From Pseudomonas mandelii (GTDB lineage Bacteria > Pseudomonadota > Gammaproteobacteria > Pseudomonadales > Pseudomonadaceae): a stretch of 64,000 bases of DNA. The position numbers and the translations under genes are program-made. Of this stretch, positions 25,384 through 35,394 are shown one piece after another. The notes beneath the pieces are model-generated. The model did no database searches. It was not told the origin of the DNA and saw only the letters and a list, made by a program, of their open reading frames with translations. The stretch is from NCBI RefSeq assembly GCF_006438925.1, contig NZ_RCZA01000004.1, forward strand, positions 248,001 to 312,000, written 5' to 3'. Position 1 is the stretch's first letter; each line of letters begins with the position of its first letter.

Positions 25384-25710
25384 ATCCGCAGCGTTGTCGC
25401 GGTCGGTGCCGCAGCGAGAACTGCCCCGACCCAGGCGCCAACGGCTGGCGAGTATGAGAACGAAGGCATGGGCTATTCGATTCTTGCCCACGCCGCAGTC
25501 CAGGAGGATATCGCCAATGGCATTCTGGTGGGGCATGCCATTGAGAGACCCGGCATCCGGTCTACCGTTTCGCTCACTACGCTCAGGGAGCGCAGAAACA
25601 GTCGCCTGGCGTTGAGTTGGGAAAAAATTCTGTTGGAAACTTTAGAAGAGCTTGTGACGGTTGGAGCCTGGAAGGAGGCTACTCTTTGGCTTGGTAGAGA
25701 GGGTGCGTGA
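25384..25710 (+). pseudogene. LysR family regulator, C-terminal remnant
   Basis: From the ATG at 25468 the reading matches the end of LysR effector-binding domains: GMGYSILAHAAVQEDIANG, then RNSRLALSWEKILLETL and a closing VTVGAWK. No DNA-binding domain is present: the frame is closed by TAA at 25381, and the stretch 25384-25467 is not clearly homologous. It is therefore a 5'-truncated remnant. It may once have regulated the neighbouring TonB receptor or the transporter operon. Confidence 0.6.
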
Positions 25711-25912
25711 GAGAGCATCACGTAAGCATCGTAGCGAAAATTCAGTGGATGGCGCACCGCTTGTTTCGCCCATTCTCCGAATGACGTGATGAGTTGTCCA
25801 TAGGCGTTAATGGGAATAAGTTTTAATTGCGAATGGTTTTGTATAGCATGCACGGGTCTTTATTGGCGTTTTTACCCTGTGCATTGGCCTATTCGTAAAG
25901 GTTTTCCTCTCC

Positions 25913-28039
25913 ATGCGTCGAACCCTGTTTTCCATTTGTGTACTGCAAGCGTTGTCGTCTTCCTCATGGGCTGAACAAACGGATGTAGCCCCCTCAACGC
26001 TTGAGCTGGACGCCACCGATGTTATCGGTACCGCGAGTTACGAAAGGGCGGACGGGCCGGTTCAGGGTTATCGGGCAACGCGCTCGGCCAGCGCCACGCG
26101 CACCGACACGTCGATCCATGAAACCCCGCAATCGATCAGTGTGGTCTCGAAGGACGCGGTCGAGGATCTCGGAGCGACCCGTTTGCAGGAAGCGCTGGAC
26201 TACGCCGGGGGCGTGGGGCGGGCGAACAATTTTGGTGGGCAGGGCCTGACCACATTTACAGTTCGTGGCTTCACCACTGGCGAGTTTTACCGCAACGGTT
26301 TTCCGATAAACCGCGGCTACCCGAACATGCCGGATGCCAACTCTATCGAGCGCCTCGAAGTGCTGCGCGGCCCGGCAACCTTGCTCTACGGTCGAGGTGA
26401 TCCTGGCGGGACGTTTAACGTAGTTTCCAAACAGCCGCTACCCGAGCGCACCGTCATCTTGGGCAGTCAATTGAACGATCAGGGCATGAAGCGCGGCACG
26501 CTGGACGCTTCCGGCCCGCTCGACGAAGAAGGCCGCCTGGCTTATCGACTGAACGTAGTGGGCGAGGGCGGCGACACCTTCCGCGATCACGTCGAAACCG
26601 AACGCTACGGTATCACTCCTGTTCTGACGTGGCAGGCAACCGATGCGACCAAGCTCATTTTCGAAGGCGATTTCATACGCAACAACGCGCCTCTGGATCG
26701 AGGCGTTACGCGTTACGCCAGACAGATTGGCACCGCCTCCCGCGACAGTTTTTTCGGCGAAAAAGACGTTGGCAAATTGCACAACGACAACAACATGGCG
26801 CAACTGCGTTTCGAACACATGCTCAATGACGACTGGACGCTGGGGGGCGGCTTCCAGTGGCTTGATGGTTCGCTCAAGGGCAACGCGGTCGAGGCCAACG
26901 GTATTGCCGATGACGGCCGCACCTTGGGGCGCAACTTCAACTATCGCAAACTGGAGTGGACCGACAAGGACACCCAACTCAATTTGACCGGCCATTTCGA
27001 TACCGCTGGTTTGCAGCACACTTTGCTCACTGGTATCGAGTACGAAGATTACGACTACAAGTCGATCATTCAACGCTCCAGCGGTGCTGTCGGCGCGTAC
27101 CCGATCGACATCTTCGATCCGGTGTACGGCCAGCCGCGTCCGGCGCTGACTCGAACGCCGACTCATGACAAGGAAAACCTCAAGACGTATGCCGCGTTCG
27201 TGCAGGATCAGGTGGCACTGACCGACAAACTGAAAGTGCTGGCAGGGGCGCGTTTCGAACGTTTCGAACATGACTACGAAACCTACGTGCCGGGCGGCAA
27301 GAGCTGGCAGGCCAGTGACAACGCGGTGACCCCGCGCATTGGCGTGACCTACGATTTGACCGAGACATTAGCGGTCTACGCCGACACCGCGCGATCGTTC
27401 AAGCCCAACACCGGCGCAAGCCGTCTCGGCGGTGGGTTTGCGCCGGAGAAGGGCAAGTCTTACGAAATGGGTATCAAGTGGGAAGCACTGGATGAGCAGT
27501 TGAGTGTCGATGCGGCGATCTATCAGATCGAGAAGCGTAACGTTTTGACCTCCGATCCCGTTGATTCGACCTTCAGCGTTGCTGCCGGTGAAGTGCGAAG
27601 CCGCGGTTTCGACGTCAACGTCGCCGGTAACCTCACCCCCGAATGGCGCGTGATCGGCGGCTACGCCTATGTTGATGCCGCGGTGACCAAAGATAACGTG
27701 CTGCGCTCTGGCACGCGCCTGCTGAACATCCCGAAAAACAGCTTCAGCCTGCTCAATATGTATGAGTTCCAGGACGGCACCCTCAAGGGACTTGGCCTGG
27801 GCACCGGACTCAAGTACGTCGACGAGCGCGCTGGGCAAACCGCCAACACCGCGTTTTCGATGGGCAGCTACACCGTCGTCGACTTGCTCAGCTTCTACAA
27901 GATCAATGACAAGGTGCGGCTCAATCTCGACGTGAAAAACCTGTTTGATCGCGATTACGAAGAAGGCGCGTTCGGCAACGTATACGCCTATCCGGGTGCG
28001 CCACGAACCGTGCAAGTCGGTATTTCCTACACCTTGTAA
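25913..28039 (+). CDS. TonB-dependent siderophore receptor
   Basis: This 708-residue outer-membrane receptor has a signal peptide (about 1-20, ending SWA). A plug domain follows (about 60-170), with ETPQSISVVSKDAVEDLGA, FTVRGFTTGEFYRNG and ERLEVLRGPATLLYGRGDPGG. A 22-strand barrel runs to the end, GAPRTVQVGISYTL. It resembles FhuA/FoxA/FiuA-type hydroxamate siderophore receptors; an N-terminal signalling domain is absent, so it is not a FecA-type transducer. No FecI/FecR genes or clear Fur box were found beside it. Substrate is not determinable from sequence alone. Confidence 0.9.
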   Translation: MRRTLFSICVLQALSSSSWAEQTDVAPSTLELDATDVIGTASYERADGPVQGYRATRSASATRTDTSIHETPQSISVVSKDAVEDLGATRLQEALDYAGGVGRANNFGGQGLTTFTVRGFTTGEFYRNGFPINRGYPNMPDANSIERLEVLRGPATLLYGRGDPGGTFNVVSKQPLPERTVILGSQLNDQGMKRGTLDASGPLDEEGRLAYRLNVVGEGGDTFRDHVETERYGITPVLTWQATDATKLIFEGDFIRNNAPLDRGVTRYARQIGTASRDSFFGEKDVGKLHNDNNMAQLRFEHMLNDDWTLGGGFQWLDGSLKGNAVEANGIADDGRTLGRNFNYRKLEWTDKDTQLNLTGHFDTAGLQHTLLTGIEYEDYDYKSIIQRSSGAVGAYPIDIFDPVYGQPRPALTRTPTHDKENLKTYAAFVQDQVALTDKLKVLAGARFERFEHDYETYVPGGKSWQASDNAVTPRIGVTYDLTETLAVYADTARSFKPNTGASRLGGGFAPEKGKSYEMGIKWEALDEQLSVDAAIYQIEKRNVLTSDPVDSTFSVAAGEVRSRGFDVNVAGNLTPEWRVIGGYAYVDAAVTKDNVLRSGTRLLNIPKNSFSLLNMYEFQDGTLKGLGLGTGLKYVDERAGQTANTAFSMGSYTVVDLLSFYKINDKVRLNLDVKNLFDRDYEEGAFGNVYAYPGAPRTVQVGISYTL

Positions 28040-28299
28040 CGCGCCTTGCTGGCGCACGCTGCGCTTGCTCGATGAGGTCGGATACGCCGCTCTCTATCTT
28101 CATTGGTATTCCGGTCCAGGTGTCTGGATCTGGCCCTGTCGAGCGATCAGTATGTCGAAATCAGACTTAAACATGTAGTGAGCAGGTTATACGGATTTAA
28201 GACGAGTCCCGTACGGTTGCGCATAAATTTGTCGCCGTGTGGTCGTAGTCTCCCTGGAGCTGGGTGTTCGTGCCCCAGGCCGAAATAACCGATCGCTTT

Positions 28300-28560
28300 A
28301 GTGCGCTAGTTAAAGCTGGCGGCGGAAAGTCGATGAAAGTTCGATACTGGTAAGAAATGGCGAATCAACCAGACCCCGAGTCATGCATGTTGCACCGTGA
28401 GGTGCAGGGTGAAGCGTTGACAGGGGAAACCGATGGGCCAGCCATTGAGCCGCATAATCAGGAATCCAGGATGTCGATGCTGTTAAGCGAAACAGAAGGC
28501 AATTCGGAGCATGGCGTTAACCGGCCAGCAGATTGCCAGGTTTTCACACAGTCTGTACTG
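28300..28560 (+). mobile_element. probable group II intron 5' remnant
   Basis: The stretch includes GACCCCGAGTCATGCATG and a short frame (28357-28584) with HREVQGEALTGET and LLSETEGNSEHGVN. These resemble the leader and first residues of intron-encoded reverse transcriptases in pseudomonads. No reverse-transcriptase or maturase motifs follow; the frame stops at 28584 in unrelated sequence. It is therefore a truncated remnant. The match is from recall, not alignment. Confidence 0.45.
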
Positions 28561-28774
28561 AGCGGCGTTTTTGTTTGCGCGTAGTTTGTTGGGCTGCGTC
28601 GAAAGAGAGATCACAACCTCTGTTTCCGTTCCGGCGCTTCCTGCGGAAGCTGCCTCTAAACCCGTTCTTCAGGCCTGTAGGTGTAGGCAAGAGACCATTC
28701 GAAAAGTTAGGCGCTGGTCGAAAAGCAATACTTCATCCAGGGTGTGGGTTGAAGTGTGGGCTGGCAGGTTTTTT

Positions 28775-29107
28775 CTAAAAGCCAGAAACGACAAAGCCCT
28801 GAAAAATCAAGCCCCTGTCGTATATAAGATGGCAGAGGCGATGACATCTCTTATTGTGTCTCAAGTCCTCCAAATCATCCTGGTGTATCAAGATATCAAT
28901 GAGCTTGTCGCCCAACAGGTTCCAACTGCGAGCCGTTTCTGTTTCATGGGGTGCTCTACTGCGCTCCAGTCGTACCATTGGAAAAGTCCACTTACCGAAG
29001 GACCCTTCCGCGTGGATGACCACACCCGAATTTTCCATGGCGATTACTCGGTGGAATCCGGTAGCAACGCTCATTACTGAGTCTGCTCGCAGACTGAGGG
29101 TACACAT
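28775..29107 (-). CDS. doubtful hypothetical protein
   Basis: A 110-residue frame whose central part (VIHAEGSFGKWTFPMVRLERS) has a plausible composition for a real protein. There is no ribosome site before either ATG (29107 or 29074), and an overlapping plus-strand frame of similar length exists. It may be a fragment of a larger lost gene. Confidence 0.22.
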   Translation of the reverse strand: MCTLSLRADSVMSVATGFHRVIAMENSGVVIHAEGSFGKWTFPMVRLERSRAPHETETARSWNLLGDKLIDILIHQDDLEDLRHNKRCHRLCHLIYDRGLIFQGFVVSGF

Positions 29108-29165
29108 AGAGGTAGAAAAATTTTCGACCTAAAAATTTCCCTTTATTTTCAATAACAATAAGAAA

Positions 29166-29189
29166 GGTTCGATTCCGGCTTCGGCACCA
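29166..29189 (+). other. tRNA 3'-end fragment, possible attachment-site scar
   Basis: GGTTCGATTCCGGCTTCGGC followed by ACCA has a T-loop, a T-stem 3' strand, an acceptor 3' strand and an encoded CCA end. No matching 5' tRNA half precedes it. The TTCGGCACCA end resembles tRNA-Leu genes with a GCCGAAG 5' acceptor strand, though one base appears to be missing from the stem. Integrative elements usually duplicate just this part of a tRNA gene, so it probably marks an old island edge. Confidence 0.5.
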
Positions 29190-29198
29190 TCTAAAATC

Positions 29199-29240
29199 AA
29201 GGGTTTGCGGGCGAAAGCTGATGCAAACCCTTGTTTGTTT
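29199..29240 (+). terminator. hairpin terminator after tRNA fragment
   Basis: A perfect 10-bp stem (AAGGGTTTGC / GCAAACCCTT) with a 14-base loop is followed by a T-rich run. It lies 10 bases after the tRNA-like CCA, as a tRNA terminator would. Confidence 0.6.
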
Positions 29241-29267
29241 CTAGCTTGCTTTTTTACCCCAAGGCAG

Positions 29268-29477
29268 TTATTGACTCCGCCCGCTAGCCCCTGGATTAGC
29301 GCCGCGTCGATCTTCGCCAGACGGGTTGCCAGTATCGACAAGCCTTCTCTCGACCAAGATATTTTGAAGGGCCTGGCGGGCTTCAGCGTCCAGCTGGTGC
29401 TCTCTCTCCTTGAGTTCAAGCAAGATTGGGCTGGACCAGGTGCGATAGGTTTGCTCGGTTTTACGAATTGATGTCAT
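29268..29477 (-). CDS. small hypothetical protein
   Basis: This 69-residue protein has a strong ribosome site (AAGGAGGGG) 4 bases before the ATG at 29477, the best reason to believe it. The middle part, ELKEREHQLDAEARQALQNI, is an amphipathic helix resembling short helical segments of membrane-associated proteins. No known domain is recognised, and the C-terminal third is Gly/Arg-rich. It may be a residue of the eroded element around it. Confidence 0.45.
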   Translation of the reverse strand: MTSIRKTEQTYRTWSSPILLELKEREHQLDAEARQALQNILVERRLVDTGNPSGEDRRGANPGASGRSQ

Positions 29478-29702
29478 CTGTCCCCTCCTTGATGAGTGCC
29501 CGCCAACACCGTCGGCGCAATTTGGTTCGATAGAACCCTAGTTGAAGAATCTGTTTACTGCCAAAAAAATGCATGGCAATGGTGCACATCTCGCTGACGC
29601 CGCTATTGATCTTATCGTCAAAAGATATATAGATCGGTTTGGGGTTATCCAGTCTTAGATGTTACGTTTTCTGAATATAAAAAATTGTAAGAGGTGGAAG
29701 TG

Positions 29703-30098
29703 ATGAGTAAGTTATTGACTGCCATTGCTGTAGCGTTCTTACTCTCTGGATGTTCTTCCGCACCTCAGACTCCAAACGATGCCCATACCCCCGCACCTGC
29801 TGGGGCGAAGCAGTTAAGCGGGGATGAAATTCACCAGGTGTTGATTGGTCGTGAGCTCAAAAGCAAAACCGCCAAAGGCGAGCCGTTCTCGGAAACATTG
29901 AGTCTTGGCGGAGCAGCGTTAATTAAAATCGCTAATTATCCAGAGGTTAAAGGTAATTGGACTGTGGCGGGTGACGTGATCTGCGTCACCTATAAAGAAT
30001 ATGGAAAGGAATGCAATACCGTGCACAGTGATGGCGCTTCAGTTTGGCTTGTAGACCAAAATACAAAGAAAACTAACAATAAGTTCAGTGTGCATTAG
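29703..30098 (+). CDS. small outer-membrane lipoprotein
   Basis: This 131-residue protein has a lipoprotein signal peptide (MSKLLTAIAVAFLLSGC) with lipobox LSGC and lipidated Cys17. Serine follows the cysteine, not Asp, so outer-membrane sorting is expected. The mature part has two cysteines (VICVTY and KECNTV) that could pair. The start at 29703 lies after a GAGGTGGAAG purine run. Function unknown; the sequence is more AT-rich than core genes, suggesting transfer with the neighbouring mobile DNA. Confidence 0.75.
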   Translation: MSKLLTAIAVAFLLSGCSSAPQTPNDAHTPAPAGAKQLSGDEIHQVLIGRELKSKTAKGEPFSETLSLGGAALIKIANYPEVKGNWTVAGDVICVTYKEYGKECNTVHSDGASVWLVDQNTKKTNNKFSVH

Positions 30099-30160
30099 TT
30101 AAGTATCATCCAACTAACGCACACCCGTTATCTCAATCGGAAGCGCACGGGGCTTCGGTT

Positions 30161-30360
30161 TCATCCTTCATTTGCCCAGACGCCCGTAGCAGCCGTGCGC
30201 CGAACATAGTCGGAAAAGTCCCGCGCCGGCCGACCCAGCGCACGCTGTACGCCATCGGCAACCGGTGTATTGCGGCCATCAAGCACGGTGGTGAAGAGAT
30301 ACAGCACCCAAACGCATGTCTTTGCTGGAAATCATGGCGCCAGCGGCCGGATCGAGTGAC
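30161..30360 (-). pseudogene. NmrA-type NAD(P)-binding oxidoreductase, C-terminal remnant
   Basis: Read on the minus strand, the sequence encodes LFTTVLDGRNTPVADGVQRA, then LGRPARDFSDYVRRTAATGVW and a TGA at 30161. This is the usual C-terminus of NmrA/SDR-like NAD(P)H-binding proteins. Upstream, homology switches frame near 30310 (SSKDMRLGAV in another frame), and no N-terminal Rossmann part exists. It is a truncated and frameshifted remnant. Confidence 0.6.
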
Positions 30361-30386
30361 TTCGATTCAGCCGCCGATGCTGTCAG

Positions 30387-30671
30387 CTAAACGAAAGGCT
30401 GACCGGTGAAACCACGAGGCAATCGTTGCCGTCCTTCCATGGCGGTGAGCCGTTCGACCCAGGCCGCACGCCAGTCATTGGCTGTGTGCGTTACTTTGGC
30501 TTTGCGTGCGGCGCGGCGTGCAGCGTTGCGCTGATCTTTGCGCGCATCCTTGAACGCGTCGGTGTTTCGGCAGCTTCTGCATTTCACCCGGGTCAGTTCG
30601 CTGGTTGAAACGAGCTTGCTGCCTTTGTGACCGCAGGCCAGATGCCCGCCGACTTTGAAGTGAGTAACCAT
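30387..30671 (-). CDS. small putative zinc-ribbon protein
   Basis: This 94-residue basic protein has CGHKGSK in its N-terminal part and CRSCRNT about 20 residues later. This gives a possible Cys/His, Cys, Cys zinc site, followed by an Arg/Ala-rich helix (RNAARRAARKAKV). AAGGAG lies 7 bases before the ATG at 30671. Such small ribbons often bind nucleic acid. No named family was recognised. Confidence 0.65.
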   Translation of the reverse strand: MVTHFKVGGHLACGHKGSKLVSTSELTRVKCRSCRNTDAFKDARKDQRNAARRAARKAKVTHTANDWRAAWVERLTAMEGRQRLPRGFTGQPFV

Positions 30672-30744
30672 CAGACGTCTCCTTCGTTGCGTGTAATGGT
30701 TTGACCTCTAGCGTACGGCGACGTTCGTTGCCTGATTGATGGAC

Positions 30745-30770
30745 AAAAAAAGGCCCGCATGCGGGCGGGC
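30745..30770 (-). terminator. candidate terminator hairpin
   Basis: The palindrome GCCCGCATGCGGGC (30753-30766) follows an A-run (T-run on the minus strand). It lies just upstream of the small zinc-ribbon gene, where it would end minus-strand transcripts from the right. Confidence 0.5.
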
Positions 30771-30845
30771 CAGGGGATTCTTCAAAGGAGTCCGGTCAAT
30801 CTAGAGCCTGAGATGTGAATGCCGTGTGAAATGGATTGCTTAGCC

Positions 30846-30875
30846 GTAAAAAAGCCCAGCGCCAGGCTGGGTTGG
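30846..30875 (-). terminator. rho-independent terminator
   Basis: GCCCAGC-GCCA-GGCTGGG with an A-run on its left forms a minus-strand terminator for the small gene ending at 30979. Confidence 0.6.
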
Positions 30876-30978
30876 GGGTGTAGCAGGAAGCGCTCAGGCA
30901 AGGACGCACCCGGTGACGATAAGGTCGCCGTTCATGCGTCCTGAATCAGGCCGTGTCCTTGAGGATGTCCGGATCGAA

Positions 30979-31209
30979 TCATCTGAACCGCGGCAGGGGC
31001 GGGTCGACAGGTTTGAGCGACGACAGCGTATTGCGAATCAGTGGCGCGTCCTTCTCGATGTCGTTCAGCCGATCACGGATTCTGAGGGCCGTCGGGTGCC
31101 CGCCTTGATGATCGACCCAGTCGGCGATTTCCTTGCATGCCGCTGCCAGGCGAGCCTGACGGGAGTCGAGCAGGGTGAGCAGGGTGGTGATGGACTCTTT
31201 TTCGGACAT
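30979..31209 (-). CDS. small hypothetical protein
   Basis: A 76-residue, mostly helical acidic/basic protein (SEKESITTLLTLLDSRQARL near the start). ATG at 31209 has GGAGG 8 bases upstream, and a terminator follows the gene, so it is a real transcription unit. No domain is recognised. It belongs to a run of small orphan genes. Confidence 0.6.
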   Translation of the reverse strand: MSEKESITTLLTLLDSRQARLAAACKEIADWVDHQGGHPTALRIRDRLNDIEKDAPLIRNTLSSLKPVDPPLPRFR

Positions 31210-31243
31210 GGCAAACACCTCCGTTCAAGAAACCTGTAATGGG

Positions 31244-31270
31244 CAGCAAAAAGCCCGCGGGGAGCGAGCT
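31244..31270 (-). terminator. candidate terminator
   Basis: On the minus strand AGCTCGC-TCCCC-GCGGGCT is followed by TTTTT. It ends the small gene at 31335-31556. Confidence 0.55.
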
Positions 31271-31334
31271 CTCTGCCGATGGGGTCGCTGTTCCTTCAGC
31301 TTTTTCAGTATAGACCCCTAAAAGGCAGGTGACC

Positions 31335-31556
31335 TTAGCCTTGTCGGGCCGTCACTTGCGACCTGGCATTGAGCTGCCAGCATTCACGCCGGGCGTCTTC
31401 TTCACGATCGAAACCGTCACCGATGAAGCCGCGGGTCCGAGTATCGGCGATGCGATACCAGACGGCGGCGTCGGGTGGTGGATGATCGGTTTCTCCGGCC
31501 CGGCGACCATGGATGATGATCTTGTTGCATCGTTTCACAACGAAAATGTCTTCCAT
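31335..31556 (-). CDS. small hypothetical protein
   Basis: A 73-residue protein with a predicted beta-rich middle (AAVWYRIADTRTRGFIG) and a helical DREEDARRECWQL segment. It has its own downstream terminator. It resembles short DUF-type proteins common in pseudomonads, but no family was identified. Confidence 0.5.
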   Translation of the reverse strand: MEDIFVVKRCNKIIIHGRRAGETDHPPPDAAVWYRIADTRTRGFIGDGFDREEDARRECWQLNARSQVTARQG

Positions 31557-31628
31557 GGCGTCACCGCAGCTAATTCAGGTTCACAACAACTATAGAAGCC
31601 ATTTGCAATCGTGCAAAAAATAGACAGG

Positions 31629-32669
31629 TCAGTTCGTCGCCTCAACCATTGCGACCCTCAGCTCCAAAAACATCGACAGGCCGACTTCCTCTGCCCTGAG
31701 CCCTTTGCGCGCTCGTGGCCTGGGCAGCTCAGCCAAAGCACCCAAAAGAAAACCATCGAGCACCGCCGGGTGGATGTAGCACTTTCGGCAGACTGCCGGG
31801 GTGTTGCCCAGTTGTTTGGCAACGTTCTTGACCATCTCCACCACATGCCGCTTGGCATCCGACTCAGGCTCCCACTGCAGTTCACGCAAAACGGCCAACG
31901 CCAAGGCGCTGCCGGCCCAGGTTCGGTAATCCTTGGCAGTGAAGTCGGCACCTGTGAGGGTTTGCAGGTAGGCGTTGACGTCGGAGGAACTGATGGTGTG
32001 CCGCTCACCGTTTTCATCCAGGTACTGAAACAGGTTTTGCCCGGGAATTTCCAGGCAACGTTTGATGATCCGCGCCAGGCGTCGGTCTTTCACGGTGATC
32101 TGGTGCTCGATACCGCTCTTGCCGCGGAACTGGAACAGGATCGCATTGCCGTTGACCTCGACGTGACGGTTGCGCAGGGTGGTCAAGCCGTAGGACCGGT
32201 TGTCCCGAGCGTACTGGGTGTTGCCGACCCGGATCAGCGTCGCATCGAGCAAGGTGATGACCGTGGCCATGACCTTGTCGCGGCTGAAGCCGGGAGCCGC
32301 CAACAGAGTTTCAAGCTGTTTACGCAATTTCGGCAGGGCCAGGCCGAAGTCCCGCAGGCGCGAGTATTTGTCGGCATCGCGCACTTCTCGCCAGCGTGGG
32401 TGATAACGGTATTGCTTTCGACCTCGGGCATCACGACCGGTAGCTTGCAGATGGCCGCGCGGGTCTGCGCAGATCCACACATCGGTGTAGGCCGGGGGTA
32501 CGGCGAGGGCATTGATGCGTTTGATCTCGTCTTGATCGGTAATGCGCTGACCCGCAGGGTCGTAATAGCAGAACTTGCCGCGCAGTTTCTTGCGGGTGAT
32601 GCCGGGCTGGGTGTCATCGACGTAATGCAGGTCGGATGGCAGCACATTGGACAGCGCGATATCGGGCAT
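31629..32669 (-). CDS. DNA topoisomerase IB
   Basis: This is a poxvirus-type bacterial topoisomerase IB that relaxes supercoils by nicking through a 3'-phosphotyrosine. The 346-residue protein has DPRGHLQATGRDARGRKQYRYH (catalytic Arg region, read in two parts), a DFTAKDYRTW block and KCYIHP with the active tyrosine. All are in the usual order. ATG at 32669 is preferred, with AAGGA 9 bases upstream; an in-frame ATG at 32720 has no site. It forms a separate unit after modC. Confidence 0.9.
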   Translation of the reverse strand: MPDIALSNVLPSDLHYVDDTQPGITRKKLRGKFCYYDPAGQRITDQDEIKRINALAVPPAYTDVWICADPRGHLQATGRDARGRKQYRYHPRWREVRDADKYSRLRDFGLALPKLRKQLETLLAAPGFSRDKVMATVITLLDATLIRVGNTQYARDNRSYGLTTLRNRHVEVNGNAILFQFRGKSGIEHQITVKDRRLARIIKRCLEIPGQNLFQYLDENGERHTISSSDVNAYLQTLTGADFTAKDYRTWAGSALALAVLRELQWEPESDAKRHVVEMVKNVAKQLGNTPAVCRKCYIHPAVLDGFLLGALAELPRPRARKGLRAEEVGLSMFLELRVAMVEATN

Positions 32670-32744
32670 GGCGGTAGTCCTTGGCAATGGATCAGGGGCC
32701 GTTACAGCCATTGACCGCACGCCGTTGCAGTCGTGCCAGCGGAT

Positions 32745-33824
32745 TTACGCCAGCACCGCGACCGCCTTGATCTGTGCCCAGAGTTGCTGGCCGGGGTGCA
32801 CGCCCAATTGGTCCCGGGAGTAGCGGGTGATCCGCGCCAGCAGGGGGGTGCCGCCAGCGTCCAGACGGACCAGCACGTGGGCGACGTTGTCGGCGCCCAT
32901 TTCACTGATCACGGTGACCGGCAGGCGATTGAGGATGCTGCTTTGCTCGACACTTTGCAGGCTCAGGCTGACATCCCGCGCCTGAACCTTGCAGCGCAGC
33001 GCCTGACCCAGTGTCATCGGCGAGTGAGCCACGCGAATGTTCAGGGTCGTGTTCGGTAGTTGCAGGGTCAGCAACTGATAGTCGGGGTCATAGGCACTGA
33101 CGTGCCCCTCGATTACCACGCCGGCGTCGTCGCCGAGCGCCAGGGGCAGGTCGAGACGGGCTAGGGTTTCGCCGATAGGGCCGCTGGCCAGCGCCTTGCC
33201 GTTACTGAGCAAGACGAGGTGGTCGGCCAGCCGCGCGACTTCATCCTGCGAGTGGCTGACGTACAGCACCGGGATGTCCAGTTCATCGTGCAGTCGCTGC
33301 AGGTACGGCAGGATTTCGTTTTTGCGCTGGCTATCCAATGCTGCCAGCGGCTCATCCATCAGCAACAGTTTCGGGCTGGTGAGCAGGGCGCGGGCGATGC
33401 CGACCCGCTGCCGTTCACCGCCCGAAAGGTGCTGCGGATGGCGATCCAGCAAATGGCCGATCCCGAGCAGTTCAGTCGCGTGAGCCATGTCGACCCGTCG
33501 CTGTTGGCGAGGAATGCGCTTGAGGCCGAACTCCAGATTGGCCAGCACCGACAGATGGGGAAACAGGCTGGCTTCCTGGAAGACGTAACCCAGCGCACGC
33601 TTGTGTGGTGGCACGAAAATCTTCTTGTCACTGTCCTGCCAGACTTCATCGTTGACCTGGATGAAGCCCTGCTCGGCCTTCTCCAGGCCAGCAATGCAGC
33701 GCAGGCAGGTGGTCTTGCCCGAACCGGAATGACCGTAAAGCGCAGTGACGCCGCGGCCGGGCAATTGCAGATCCACCTCCAGGGCGAACCCTGAATACTT
33801 CAGTTTCAGACGCGTATGAATCAT
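32745..33824 (-). CDS. modC: molybdate ABC transporter ATP-binding protein
   Basis: ModC powers molybdate import. Walker [10 protein letters not shown] (about residues 32-40), signature [10 protein letters not shown], Walker [13 protein letters not shown] and the H-loop [10 protein letters not shown] are all present. The C-terminal 130 residues form MOP/TOBE domains ([14 protein letters not shown]) that bind oxyanion. The 359-residue length is typical. It starts 3 bases after modB. Confidence 0.96.
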   Translation of the reverse strand: MIHTRLKLKYSGFALEVDLQLPGRGVTALYGHSGSGKTTCLRCIAGLEKAEQGFIQVNDEVWQDSDKKIFVPPHKRALGYVFQEASLFPHLSVLANLEFGLKRIPRQQRRVDMAHATELLGIGHLLDRHPQHLSGGERQRVGIARALLTSPKLLLMDEPLAALDSQRKNEILPYLQRLHDELDIPVLYVSHSQDEVARLADHLVLLSNGKALASGPIGETLARLDLPLALGDDAGVVIEGHVSAYDPDYQLLTLQLPNTTLNIRVAHSPMTLGQALRCKVQARDVSLSLQSVEQSSILNRLPVTVISEMGADNVAHVLVRLDAGGTPLLARITRYSRDQLGVHPGQQLWAQIKAVAVLA

Positions 33825-33827
33825 CGA

Positions 33828-34508
33828 TCAGCTCCAGCCCGCTTTGGTTTTACGGCTGGAGTAGAGCGCCAGCAACACAATAAAGGAGAACACCAGCATC
33901 GCACCGGCCAGCCAATGGGCCTGGGCGTATTCCATGGCTTCGACGTGATCGTAGATCTGCACCGAGACCACGCGGGTTTTATCGGGAATGTTGCCGCCGA
34001 TCATCAGCACCACGCCGAACTCACCGACGGTGTGGGCAAAACCGAGAATGGCCGCGGTGATGAAACCGGGGCGGGCCAGCGGCAGGATCACGCTGAAAAA
34101 CGTATCCCAGGGATTGGCGCGTAAGGTCGCGGCCACCTCCAAGGGACGAGAGCCGATGGCAGAAAAAGCATTTTGCAGTGGCTGGACCACGAACGGCATC
34201 GAGTAGAGCACCGAGCCGATCACTAGCCCTGCAAAACTGAAGGTGAGGGTGCCGAGCCCCAGTGATTGGGTGAAGTGGCCGATAAACCCGTTAGGGCCGA
34301 GCGCCAGCAACAGATAAAAGCCAATCACCGTCGGCGGCAGCACCAGGGGCAGGGCGACGATCGCCCCGACCGGGCCGCGCAACCACGAGCGGGTGCGCGA
34401 TAGCCATAACGCAATCGGAGTGCCGATGACCAGCAGGATAACTGTCGTCAGGGACGCCAGTTTCAGGGTCAGCCAGATGGCGGAAAAGTCGGCATTTGAT
34501 AGCGTCAT
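33828..34508 (-). CDS. modB: molybdate ABC transporter permease
   Basis: This 226-residue integral-membrane permease has five to six helices and the EAA-like loop [22 protein letters not shown] that contacts ModC. Its ATG directly follows the modA stop codon with no gap, so the two are coupled. Confidence 0.96.
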   Translation of the reverse strand: MTLSNADFSAIWLTLKLASLTTVILLVIGTPIALWLSRTRSWLRGPVGAIVALPLVLPPTVIGFYLLLALGPNGFIGHFTQSLGLGTLTFSFAGLVIGSVLYSMPFVVQPLQNAFSAIGSRPLEVAATLRANPWDTFFSVILPLARPGFITAAILGFAHTVGEFGVVLMIGGNIPDKTRVVSVQIYDHVEAMEYAQAHWLAGAMLVFSFIVLLALYSSRKTKAGWS

Positions 34509-35340
<832 letters not shown>

Positions 35341-35394
35341 AAATGCCTGCAAACGGAATGTGCGGAATGCGCGTTATTGAGACCACGCATGACC

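Larger units (their letters stand above)
28040..29165. other. eroded low-information region
   Basis: About 1.1 kb without a convincing intact gene. It has lower GC than its surroundings and carries a probable group II intron remnant near 28300-28560 and one doubtful minus-strand reading frame. The region ends at a tRNA fragment. It looks like decayed mobile DNA. Confidence 0.5.

Noticed and set aside
25711..25912. Fur box before the TonB receptor
   Set aside because: No stretch matches GATAATGATAATCATTATC well enough; weak AT-rich similarity only.
28571..29080. Plus-strand frame of 169 codons in the eroded region
   Set aside because: No ribosome site, no domain, and composition like noncoding DNA; it overlaps remnants.
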